A stretch of DNA of 64,000 nucleotides from Blastobasis lacticolella (taxonomy: Eukaryota; Arthropoda; Insecta; Lepidoptera; Blastobasidae), in the NCBI GenBank assembly GCA_905147135.1, contig LR990050.1, forward strand, positions 18,784,001-18,848,000, read 5' to 3'. Shown piece by piece: positions 31,001 to 42,900 of the stretch. Below the pieces are notes generated by a model that saw only the letters and a program-made list of their open reading frames with translations, was not told the DNA's origin and ran no database searches. Each line of letters opens with the position of its first letter. Positions within the stretch are counted from its first letter, which is position 1. Made by a program: the position numbers and the translations under genes.

Positions 31001-33480
31001 TTGAGGGTACCATATGTTCTATAATTAAAAAAGCCAAGGTATTTTATGAGGTACAGTTGAGAATACTAGGTAACGTTACCTATTACAGCCATTGGTAATA
31101 ACCCTCACCGTCACAATGGGGTCTACGCGTCATATCTACAATAGTACAAAGTAAATGCAGCATGAGGAATTCAGTTCTACATTTTAAATGCTTTTACGTT
31201 ACTGGTGATTCTGTGGAAGCTTTCTAAAGAAACCTAGAAGCTATGGTAGGTTCGCTCTATACTGAGCTATGCGGCCACAGCTTATGCGTTGATAACATGA
31301 CTGCATTAGTTCTGCTACTTAATGAAGATCGCGGTGAGATGAATCTAAATACGGTCACGCTATTGGTTAATACAAAATTGAATGTTTGGTTTAGCCAATG
31401 GAGTTCCAGGCTTCACTGTCGCCATCTAATGAGTAGTCATTGGTTGAGTATTACAAGCTGGTCACATTATCAATGCGTAAGTTCAACAGTTATTTTATTA
31501 ATCATCTACAGCCTCTGCCAGCCATTTCCTCGCTGATATATGTAATTACACTTTCCTCTCATGACGTACCTATTACTAGATCTTATCGGTTTACATTATA
31601 AATAAATTCAAGCGTAAAGATATGTACAAATATTTTTACAGATTACACTTCATCAACGTTTTAAGTACCTATTTACAAATTAGAATTCTTTATACAATTA
31701 TAAAAAAGATACCTATTAATGCTCTAGTATATATCACCGCGAAATCATAAACTACGTTCACGAATAGATAATAATATGTTTTTTTTTTCATATAAATTAA
31801 AAAGTACACCTTAGAGTTAGTTTAAATAAAGATATAAGACGTATTACATTACAATGTATTGCTTTGTTTAGTCACATTTTGCAAAAATATCACCACCAAC
31901 ATGGGCCACAACCGAGCGGCCCCGGGAGCCGAAGATATTCCCTCTAGGCCGGGAGCCTGCGCAATGGACCTTACCCCATTCACTTTAAGGTTTCATTTTA
32001 AGCAGTAATGACGAAGACGTTTATTATTTACAAGAAAAGTAACAGGAAATAGTAACTATGAGCTATTCTTGTAAAAAGTTAGGTCAATTTAAAACTAAAT
32101 TACTATGAAATTGAGATTAGCTTGCGTCAAGCTCCCGACCCACAACACTATATTTTTTTTTGTAAAAAATATCCACACCATATCACCAATCATTCAGTCA
32201 TCTAGCATTAAGTTAGTACTTCTATTAAACACGGATTTAGACACCACAATTTTAAATGAGACACATTTATGGACATATAACTATAAATCTACTTTTTAAT
32301 TATTTTTTCAATTAAATTACAATTTGTTTATTTCTCGCTGACTTAGATCTTAATTTAGACACTAGACACCGATATTAAAGTAAATTTAAAATAAGATTCA
32401 ATTCATCAGACCATTCAGTTCATAAATTTTATTCCCTATTATTTTTGTGTCAAGTTTATGCCAAGTTATGTGCGTGGTTTTTCCCCAAGTACAAAAAAAA
32501 ATTAATATCACGTACAAATAAGCCAGCGAGAAAGTAACCCTAAGTCCCTACCGTTTGATTATTGCACAACACATGCAGCAATGTACGTATAATCGTTTTC
32601 AGTAGATTTAATTAGTTTAGTACTTTAATAATCATCTATTTAGCTGAGGCCGTACTACTGGGGTAATACTGTAACACTACATAGAACTCTGTCGCTCCAT
32701 CCGAACAGGCACTGTCGACAACATAAAGAACTTGTCGCTACCTAGATTTTAAGATTTGAGAAGAAGAAACGAGATAACAAGAAAAGGTCTTCAGAAAATA
32801 TAGGAAAACATGGCACTACCTGCGGCGCTTAGCTACTAATGCCATTTTGTATTTGAGTAAACAAAATGGCGGTCAGATCTAAGTTGCCCACACCGCAAAG
32901 TATAAAAGGTATATAGGTGACAAGTCTTGGTGCAGATCATTTTTAACTCTATTACAAATACGTTAGGGTTAAAAGTATACTGCTGTTCCAAATTTAGTTG
33001 TCGACAGCATCTAGCTTACAAAGGCAAACATAGCGTGCAGGGGTTGCGATCTCGACTCTGCATGTTTAATGCGACAACGTTCTATCTGAATTACTAACAA
33101 AATTAGGACCATATAATTTTTAGAGTCAGACGCTCTATTATAAAAAATATATAAGTATTATAAAATTATTGCTTAAATAGTAATAGTATTGCGAAGTAAA
33201 AAATGACCTTAGGCCTAACATTAAAAAGGAACGACTACAAGAATAAAAATATTATTTACAAATACCTAAATGTATGGATAGAACGAAATATTTGGCTAAA
33301 TAATGTGATAGGAATACATGGTTCAGTGAAGAAAACGCTAAGTGATGTAAGTATACGTATAAAATGATTTGTAAAATATTAAAATATTGATTGTAAAAAA
33401 TAATATCAAAATCGTTAAAATAATTGTGATCATAGTTGAGTATTTTGCGTTTCAATTTATTATTATGCTCAATTTCTCGA
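28056..33480. other. Intergenic region between the two convergent genes
   Basis: AT-rich, no convincing exon on either strand. It holds scattered short repeat motifs (GCGCCATCT phrases near 29760, 30650 and 31420) and a small inverted repeat at about 32842-32873 (GCCATTTTGT / ACAAAATGGCG). Part of the right end could be extended Ten-m 3' UTR. Confidence 0.5.
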
Positions 33481-33872
33481 TTATTATTATTTTTTCATCG
33501 TTTATTTATATTTCATTTCATTAATTATGTCTCTGTACCCTGTTGCGAGTCGGTTCGCGAGATTCATATCAGTCGAACGATAGGTTGTAAGCGAAATAAG
33601 CTAAAACAGGGATACTCGTCACTCCTAAGTACGAAACAATATCACTATGGCTAAACAAAATAGAGTCCTTTCGATATCAACATACTCCACCAACACGATT
33701 CAGTCCGAAGTCAGCCGAGCGAGACTAACCTAACCTTCGCCGAGTATTCACATCATCAGTCCTATGAACGTAAGAGCTAAAACGCTAACGGAGTCCCGGG
33801 TTCGAAATCCGCCGATCGCGCGCCGGCTTTCGAATCTGGAATTCAAGATGGCGTGTGGCACTAGCGCGGGAG
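33480..33872 (-). other. Probable Ten-m 3' UTR
   Basis: From the TGA to AATAAA at 33501-33506. It contains a tRNA-like B-box (GGTTCGAAATCCGCC, + strand, about 33800), probably a SINE scrap. Confidence 0.45.
33501..33506 (-). terminator. Candidate Ten-m poly(A) signal
   Basis: On the minus strand AATAAA follows ATGAAATAT about 370 nt after the Ten-m stop codon. This would define a 3' UTR of roughly 0.4 kb; longer forms are possible. Confidence 0.45.
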
Positions 33873-33975
33873 TCACGAGGCGGCGCGGTGGCGCGCGCGG
33901 CCCGACTTCCGGCGCTTGCGGCGCCCGTCGCGCACGAACGCTATGTTCGCTGGGTCGTCCGCCAACTGAGGGTAC
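33873..33975 (-). CDS. Ten-m: Ten-m last coding exon
   Basis: 103 bp after the acceptor ATTGTCGCATCTTTCCAG, ending in TGA. It encodes (R)YPQLADDPANIAFVRDGRR, then KRRKSGRARHRAAS. The YPQLADDP--IAF-RD motif and the following basic cluster are found at the C-terminus of insect Ten-m. Confidence 0.92.
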
Positions 33976-36900
33976 CTGGAAAGATGCGACAATAGGAGGT
34001 AAGTATGTGGGTGGATAAGACTTGTCGTGTCGTTTCGGGGGAGATAGTAACACTAAGGTGGCTAATGTGTTCGAGGGAGACCAGTTAGGATGTCAGCAGA
34101 CCTGAAAATGGGCAGCAGTGTTTGCCGTCGATCTCCTACCCGCCTGGAGATTATGGCAAAACCCTCCACTACTGTGGAGGAGGAGGTTCAATGAGTCATA
34201 TTCTTTCTAGGGTATTACATAGTATCGGTCCAGGGCCAAGATGGATGGCGCTCTTTAGTGGAGGCAGTTCTTCAGTGGATGGAAAGGAGCAGCTCGAAGA
34301 ATCTACAAATCCGTAAAGGTTTGTTCAGATCTTAAAATTTCCTTTATTTTTTCTTTATTTTGTGTTTATAATATCAGAGAATAGGATCATCATCATCGTC
34401 CCAACATGCATAGGAACTCCACGAGCCTCCTCGAGCTTTCTTTATAGTCACAACCTTTTGTATTCAGCATCGCCTCCCACGCTCAACGGCTATCTCTTCG
34501 CTTACTACCACGGTTCGGTCCGCCTCGGCCACCGTTCAACACCATCAAATCAGCTGAGAGATGCCCACTGGAGCGCATAGGCATCCAACCCGCGACGTTT
34601 CACCTGGAGCGCAGTCGGAAGCCTCACCTGGAGATGGAGTGCACGTCCTTGGCGGCCCAGCCGTCGACGACGCCGTGCGAGATGAGCTCCTCCTTCTCCT
34701 CCTCGGTCCAGGCGCCGCGGCCCTCCCAGCCGGCGGCCACGAGCGCCTTCTCGCGCTCCCAGGCGCGCGCGGCGGCGCGCTTGTGCGCGTGCTTGAGCAG
34801 CTTGGCGCGCTCGGCCGCCGCGTCCGCGCCGTAGCGCAGCACCACCAGCGCGCCCGCCGCCGACGGGCCCACCGCGTGCACGCGCACCTGCGCACCAGAC
34901 CAATCGATCGATTAATTTTTAGTTTTAAGTCTGGCCATGACAGAATACCAGCGGGTGTGGGTCCTACCTTCACCCCACACGCTGAGTCATGGACCATTTT
35001 ATCTGTTAGAAGCTTTTATTTAAAAAATACATTAATACTAATCTGTTACTTTATAGACAAATAAATATTTCTATTTCAATCAAAATTTACACAAAGTACT
35101 AGGGTACTTAACTGCTAGATTAGAGGTGATCAATGTATAATCCGCGTCATGAAAAAAGAAACTTGTCAAATGGCAGTAGAGGGGATTTCGCGCAGGTAAT
35201 CGCCTACTGCGCAAGTCAAACCACGTGACTCGCTAAGTCTCTTCTCACATGACACTAGTTATATTACATAATATTTTAAACTATCGCGGTTATTATCACA
35301 CATTTTAAGGCGAAACTCTCGAAGGCGAGGGTTTCACTTTTGCGAAAACGGGCAGATCGGCTTCGGCCGCTTAGCTATCACCGCCCTAGGTGACATATTT
35401 ATTCTATTATTATTATTTATTGCAACACACAGGTTATGCAATTACAGGTCTTAGAGAAATCGGTATTAGCGCGCTGTGATTTACCTACAATATAAAATTT
35501 CAGTAGGTATTTATAAAAGTAAATACACAGAGGGATTTTGTGTTACAAGTTTTCAATCGAGTATCTTCCGGAGTGAAGAAGAGAACAAGGTACGACCCTG
35601 GTCTAGAGGCAGTGCGTTTGCGAGAGAGAACATGCATAGTATTTGCGTAGTGCTCTTCGTTGGCCAAAAAGCTGTCGGCTCGATGTGCTTACAAAGTACG
35701 GTGATGTGACTTTCAGAAAAAAAGAAAGAAAATATCTTAATTGGACGACACGATGTTACAAACACTTTCAATTAGTGTATCTTGAATGTACAATGAATAA
35801 AATAAATTGAATTTGAATTTGGGCTCAGTAACGCTCGCGTGAGTCCGAAAGTTGGTTCACCGTTTTGTACTTTGAGGCTAGTCGAACTTCAGTACCTTAA
35901 CCAGCCCGTATCCAGATGCAAGACCGGTTTGATTAAATAGTTTTGAGAGCCGATTGGCGCCCCGTTGCCTACCACCTAGTCCTAACTCTGGCAAGCCCTG
36001 AGGACCTTACCAGGATTAGCCCTACCACCTTTTCTTCAAAATGTCTTCTTACTTTGATTTTGCTTCGTATCGGACTTGATCTAGCATATATTAGCTAAGA
36101 ATTCGATGAAAGAATAAACAATGTTTACCTCCAATCCTTGATCGTTGGTCTCATCCTGGGACACGTTGAACTTCCCAGACAGTCTTCTCAGCTCCTCCAT
36201 ATCGTCTCTGATCTTCAACGAATTGTCCTTCACAAAGTAGAACACATCCTGATCGTGAATGCTGAAGTGGACGTCGAGGAAGTGAGAGTTGTTGAAGACT
36301 GTCGTGATCACGTCTTCGACCACGCTGTTGGCTCCATCGGCGACGCTTATGAACGCTTTCCCGTCCACTCTGGAGATCAATACTCCTTCTCCGAACACGC
36401 CCCGTTTGTATGACACCCTCGGAAGAAGATTACGCGTGATCGGTTCCATTTTCAAGAGTGGCGTCGGGACGAAGTCAATGTCTGCGAGCTTGTCGTTGAC
36501 CTGAGAGATAGAAAAGTATAGTTAGTACAAAAGTCTGATTTAAACTTAAGTCATAAAGGCATATGTGTCTGTGTTAGAATCTTTTCAAGAGATTTGTTAG
36601 AGACAATTTAGATAATTATTGGTAAATAAAGTCACCTTCTCAATGATGCATTGCAGTCCAGACATCACGCCGAAGTCAGGGGCCAACTGAGGAGCAGTGA
36701 CTGAAGTCATCGGCTGGAAGATCATGTCCGTGATATATTTGGATCCCATCATTTTGTTCAAATCGTAGCCATACAGCTGCAACCAGCTACCAAGGTTAGT
36801 CATGTACGGAACATTCTGATTCTTATTAATCGGATCGTTGTTCTTGAATCGGTAGATAAATATGTCAGTTGGAAGACTTAGTTTCATGGAAAGGTGCTCC

Positions 36901-39900
36901 CAGCTTGGCGTCATCCACTGACCAACGACTGGGTCGTACAATCGGTTCTCCAGATAGATGAGGTTGGTGTTGTAGTCGAAGATGCCTCCATGGAAGTCCA
37001 CAGGGACATAGAAGCTTGGATTGCTATCTTTGATGATCTTTCCGAAAGGACTGCGTTTGATTTCTTTGATGATCTCTCCGTTGACATCGAACACCACTAA
37101 AGGTGAGCCGTTGTGGTCTGTCGCTACGTAGAAACGCTGATCTTCTGTCTCTATCCCAGTCAAGAAGTCTCTTTGATCGTAGAGGAACCTAACAGTCTTT
37201 TCTGTCTTGGGGGAATGCATATGAGTTATCAGGTTTGGTGTTTGAGGGTTCGTGTAGAAGAACTGGGTAATGTTATTCTTATCGTCCTTCCAGGCCACTA
37301 ATCTGTTCCTGTCATCGTAGAAGTACCAAGTTTGGAATTTGTCTCGTTCAAAGGCGTGCACGAACTGTCCTCTGGAGTTGTATCTGTATTTCTGTTCTGC
37401 GCGTCTTATGACGAAGCCGCGGCCATCGTAGCTGCTGAATTCAATGTCACCGTATTGAACAACACGGTCACCAATATCGTAGCCCAGGTATCTCTTCTCG
37501 CCATGCTCAATGACACCGATGACGTTGCCGTTCTCATCGTAAACGTATTTCCAGTCGTCCTCAGAGCCAACAACTTCCATCAAGTGTCCATCGTAGTTGT
37601 AGCTGATTCGTTCGTTGGATGATGTGTCGCCTATCATCATCTTTTTCGATTTAATTCGGTTTCTTACGTCGTATTCCAGTTCCAGGCGGAACACGTCGAA
37701 GGACTTGATGTTCATGAGCACGGTCTTTATCCTGCCGTGATCGTCGTAGTCGGTGATTGCAAAGTATTGCTTGCTGGTGTCCTGCATCACTGACCGGTTG
37801 AAAGTGTTTCTATAAATCCTCAGATCGCTGACTCCTTCAAGTGAACCCAGGTTTTGGTTGTATTTCAGTCTCAATTGTGGCAATTCCTTGCTGTTAATAT
37901 TCACGTCAATCGTGGACAGTCTAGCGTTGCCATCGTATTGGTACTTGAAGTGAGCGTTGTGGAGTCCACTCTTGGAATTGAATTTCATCTTTTCGTCCTT
38001 CAATATGCCGGCGTGGTACTTGTAATCTTGTTTTAGTTCGTAATCTGGATCAGAAATCTCAACATTCTTGACCAAATGAGTATTGTCGTGATACACGTAG
38101 CGAATGGCCGAAGCTCCTGCCAGGATGGTTTCCAGTTTACCAGTGCTGTCATATACGTACAAAATCTTTCCAGATTGGTGGGGGAAGATCTTAGCTAGAA
38201 TGTGGCCATCATCGTTGTAAAGAATTTCGTAAGGATGCCTGTTCATTGGCGAGAAATATTGGTATTTGAAGTAACCAAGAGACGTCATGAGAGCGAACGT
38301 GTGTATATGGCCTCGAGGTGTAGTGAGGTTTTGTAAGGCACCAGAATCGTCGTAATCGAGGAGATAATCACTTCCTCTGGGGGTCGTTACCTTCAGAGGT
38401 AAGCTTGTGAACATATCTCTGAAGGAATAGGCCAACGACGAACCATCACCGTAGCGTATTTCGTGTAATCTTCCAGCTCTGTCAAATCCATACGTCTCAT
38501 TTAGATCACCCCAGCTCCACCTGGTCAATCTGTTGAATCTGTCATACTCTAGCTCTACTTCTGCAAAGATTTCGTTCCTGGGTCCCCATTTGACAGGTCG
38601 TGCGGTTCTGTCATAAGTCACATTCAGCAACTCAACTTTGTCGTCCATGAAGACAGCTACAGTCGAAGAATCGCGGTCATATTCAAGAGTCAGAAGATTC
38701 TCACCGTTCACTCGTAATTTGCGACCGATTTGTGCTACAGCTTTGCTTCCCTTGCCTTTGTTAGATTGCAGTCTACGCAAGAAGTAGCGCCATTCGAAAC
38801 GATTGGCCAAATCTCCGCCAACTTCAGTTCTCTGCTTTGCCGGTACTGGGTAGCTTTCGCCTAGAATCGGGTCAATTTCTGACAGGATCGTGTATGGGAC
38901 AGTGTCGGTAGAAATCACGTGGCCCCAAGGCATTGTTGAGGAGATACTTCCATCGGTAGAGATTATCGTTTTCTTCTCTGCCTCCCCAACTTTGGTCTTG
39001 ACTGATGATCCTTTGATGAGTATGGATACAGGCTTCCTATTGTTTTCACTAACGAGCACGGTAGCGCCTTTGACACTGAGGTCGAAAGTCAAATTGATTA
39101 TTCTACCAGTAGGCGTTACAGCTGACGTTAGCCTTCCGAACTCATCGTACTTGTAAATGTAACTCCTACCGGTGCTGTCGTATTTCGCCTTCAATAACCC
39201 CGTTGTGCCATGATAGTCGAAAGTCATGTTGAAGTTGTCAGGTGTCCTCAACTCCTGCAACATCTTCATTCTCGACATCTTCAACCTACATTTCTGACCT
39301 TTTGTATTTTCAATCGAATTGACCATACTGGAGTAATCTCTCAATAAGAACACCTTGTTTCCAGCTGCATCAGTTACAGTGCTAAGTTTTCCGTTACTCG
39401 TGTTCACTGTATAAGTAAACACGTAGTTGTTTTCTCCTGTCAATATGTTTTTGGTCATGACATGTTGGCCGAATCTGTTGAAGATGTATGTCTCTTGTGT
39501 ATCGGGTGAGTATATTTCATACTCTCTTGCGCCGCTCGCATCAGGAATGCTGGCCATTACTGATCGAATTCTGTAATTGGCTTGGTCTGCAATATGCACT
39601 ATGCCGTCAGGACTTACGATGACAGCCGATATGGTGTTGAACTTGGAATTGGACGCCAAAAAGTGATCAGCTTCGAAGCAATCGCATCCCCGTTCAAGGC
39701 AGTTGCATTTTGACTCCGCACCGGCGTACAAAGATATCTTTCCATCGGTTGTGATGAGACGGACTCTGTTGATTCTCTGCGAGTCGCTCTCAGCCACGTA
39801 CAAATCACCGGCGGCACCAAAGGCGATGCTTTGCGGCATTACTAGGGTAGCATAAGTTGCGAGTTCCATATCGTACCCGGTTAAAGGTGATGGGCAGTGG

Positions 39901-42900
39901 AGGGGTCGTCCGGCGATCACTTTAACTCTGCCGTCTGGTGCCATTTGCAGGATCATGTGGTCATCGATTATATGCAGACTGTTATCCAAAGGATTGATAG
40001 CGAGTTCCGTGGGCCATCTTAGGTGGACCTCCTCGACACTGAGCGTGCCTTCACACGGGATAGGCTTCCAGTGGGCCCTGTGCATATGGTTTCCGATCAC
40101 AGTGGTGATTATGCCATCTCTGTCTACCATACGGATATTCGTTCCATCGGCGAAGTATAGGACGTTGTCGATGGACACAGCGACGCCTTTGGGGTAGGCC
40201 AGTTTAGCGTCTCTAGCTAGGGCCCCATCTCCGCAATGCGCCTCGTCTCCCGGCAAGCATCTTTCACCGGAGCCGACGACGGTTTCCCAGTTGCGTTCCG
40301 GGTCGCTGTAGTCCTCTGTGTTGCGGACTTTGATGATCTGGTGGGATTCTGGATCAGAGATGTAGAGCGTGCCGTCGAGGGGAGACAGCGCCATGTGGTA
40401 GCGGTAGGAGACTCGGGTGGTGCTGGAAATAATGAGATACTCTGATTAGCAATAATACAGCAAGGTAGTAAACGATAACGCTTTGTTTTCTGAATCCTCG
40501 AAACTTATCAATAACTAGGCTGCGTCGTCTCCAAATAACCCTTTCTAATGGAATCACTACTTAATCAGATCACATCAGATTAACAGCCCTGTTGGACTCC
40601 AGCCCTCTCCACACTTGAGGCGAGTTAGACATCGCAGTGTTAAAAACACACAACAGAAAACGCTCCTGCCCATTTCCTGATCATCGGAGGTCGGAGGTCC
40701 TGCCTCTAAAAAAATTGTCACCTTGCATGAGACTCGTCACTGGAAGGAGTTGGTGCTATATTAAAGACTACCCAATCAAACCAAATTCTCCAAAAATACT
40801 CACTTCAATTTGACCACCGTCCGGACCGTGCCGTCGGTGCTGATCTTCCTGACGAGATTGAAGTCCCCGACGAACAGGGAGCCGTCGGGGGCCGCGGCCA
40901 GGGCTACAGGGGCTAGCAGCCGCGGCCGCGCGCCCCCCGCCCCGCCCGCCCCCGCGCCGCCCGCGCAGTCCCCGCCGCACTCCAGGGCCCGCTGCCGCCC
41001 GTCACCCATAGTGGTGATGATGAGCCGAGGCTTGTGCTTCAAGTAGATGTTCGTGCCGTCGCCCTTTTGGAGAATGCCTGCAGGAGTGGGAGGTTCGGTT
41101 AGTATCGAGGATGAGTCGAGTCGCGAATATAAAATTTGGGTTTATATTTTTAAATATGTAAAAATGTTTTTAAATTGTGAAAAAAAGTCTGGAGAAATAT
41201 TAATTAACGGTGGAGACGACTTGTATCAGACGAATTTGGATCTCACCTTCGTGGAAGTTGTATCTGTGATGAATATCTAGATTCCATCCGCCCACGTCGG
41301 AGATGCTCATGTCGTGGCCGCTCAGCTTCGTTGTCTGAACGTTCCAGATGATATCCTTACAGTCCGTATACTGGTACCCGACTTTCACCAGCGCTGTCGT
41401 CACTCCGTACACTCTTTGGCGGTACACGTTCAATCTGGTCCATGGATACGTGAATTTGATCACAGGGTCCGCTTCAAAGGTCTTTTCGAAGAGAATCCCT
41501 TCAATGGTGATCCTAAGGTGTATGAGAGCCAGGGTCGGTGGGACCTTCTCCGGTGTGAGCTGGAGTTGGATGGTGGACAGATATCCGGCAGCTCGCGAAC
41601 TATGGTACACCAGGTTCAGGCCAGTGCCGGGGATTTGGAGGCTTTCTTGGACGACCTGAAATATGGTTTAGGTATCATGCATTAGTGATCATAATTATTT
41701 TGCTAATTATAGTTAGAAGTACTTTCATTGTCAAGTTATCTCACGATTTACGAAATGTCCTTGAGTTCAAGATTTGTGAGAACAAGTCTTGTGCCTTAAC
41801 TCAACAAAAGGTTAGGGTTAGGTAAAAATGATTAGAATTATGTGGATAATATCACACTGTAAGGCACTGTAAGGCAACATGGCGATATATAAAATCACTA
41901 CAAACAGCTTTCTAACCATTGTTGACAAATAAATTGGAAAATCGTACCTGTGACTCAGCCAATATGGCGCTTTTGTCGGGGCAGGCACCCTGGAAACCGT
42001 GCTTCCACGTGGCCAGCACCACTGGCTTCATCGCGTCGTAGTCGTGAGCGAGACACGCTTGCGGCGGACCCATGTTGGTCTTCTCTTCAGACGTCGTCAT
42101 TACCACCTCGTCGATTATCACCACCTGCAGTTGACGTAATGAATCACATCAGAAAAAGTTTTTGTCGAGGATTCTCATAAGAGGACCGAGTTATCTAACA
42201 GTTCTTAGAAGATTAAATTTTCGTGGACATCTATGTTTCCAAGTATAAACTACTTGCTTTGGAAAAGAATGGGCCTACTAATTGCGGCCAGAGCTACGTG
42301 TCCAGTGGTTTTAGAGGTGGACAACGCATTCCACCAGACCTCCAGGCTTTCTCTGCCTACCATTAAAAACAAACATCTTGGTGTTAATGTCCCGGGTGTG
42401 CTTTAAGCGTACGAGGGCCCGGATAACATAAAACGAACTTATCAGTTGGCAGCTTTAAGCAAAATTATATAACAACTCGACGGTCATAACAACTCATAAT
42501 TATTTCAAACCATTTGGCAAAACGCTCCCGAATTCACAGCGAATGCAAGAAGCATCAAAATAAACTGCAGAAATTAAGTTTTAAAATCTTAATGGGCCTT
42601 TAATCGAGTGTTTGCATGTTTCGCGAGAAATAAATGTAAATTGCTGCCGGCCGTTTGAGTTATTAACGACTGCATCAACTGGCTAATGCCACTTCCTAAT
42701 GTTCATAATACGTTAGGCAAAATTAATGGAAACTTGACCGCTACCGTAAGTGTAAAATTATTATGTTACGAGGGGTTTCTTAATTTGATTGATGTGTAAC
42801 TCAGTTTTAGAGCTTGTCGGTGGAAAAAAGTAGCGTATGCATAATGTACTAACCTCATTCCAAGGCACGAATACCACTTGAGAAGATCTCTTGAACGGTG

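Noticed and set aside
33748..34053. 101-residue minus-strand open frame around the last Ten-m exon
   Set aside because: Wrong frame; the YPQLADDPANIAF frame after the acceptor at 33976 is the genuine one.
34561..35064. Long + strand open frame, GC-rich
   Set aside because: Antisense shadow of the Ten-m Tox-GHH-like exon; high GC removes stop codons.
36597..36635. Ten-m frame continuing past IIEK to VTLFTNNYLNCL
   Set aside because: This is intron read-through; a GTGACT donor follows IIEK and the next exon (VNDKLADIDF) continues the conserved protein in phase.
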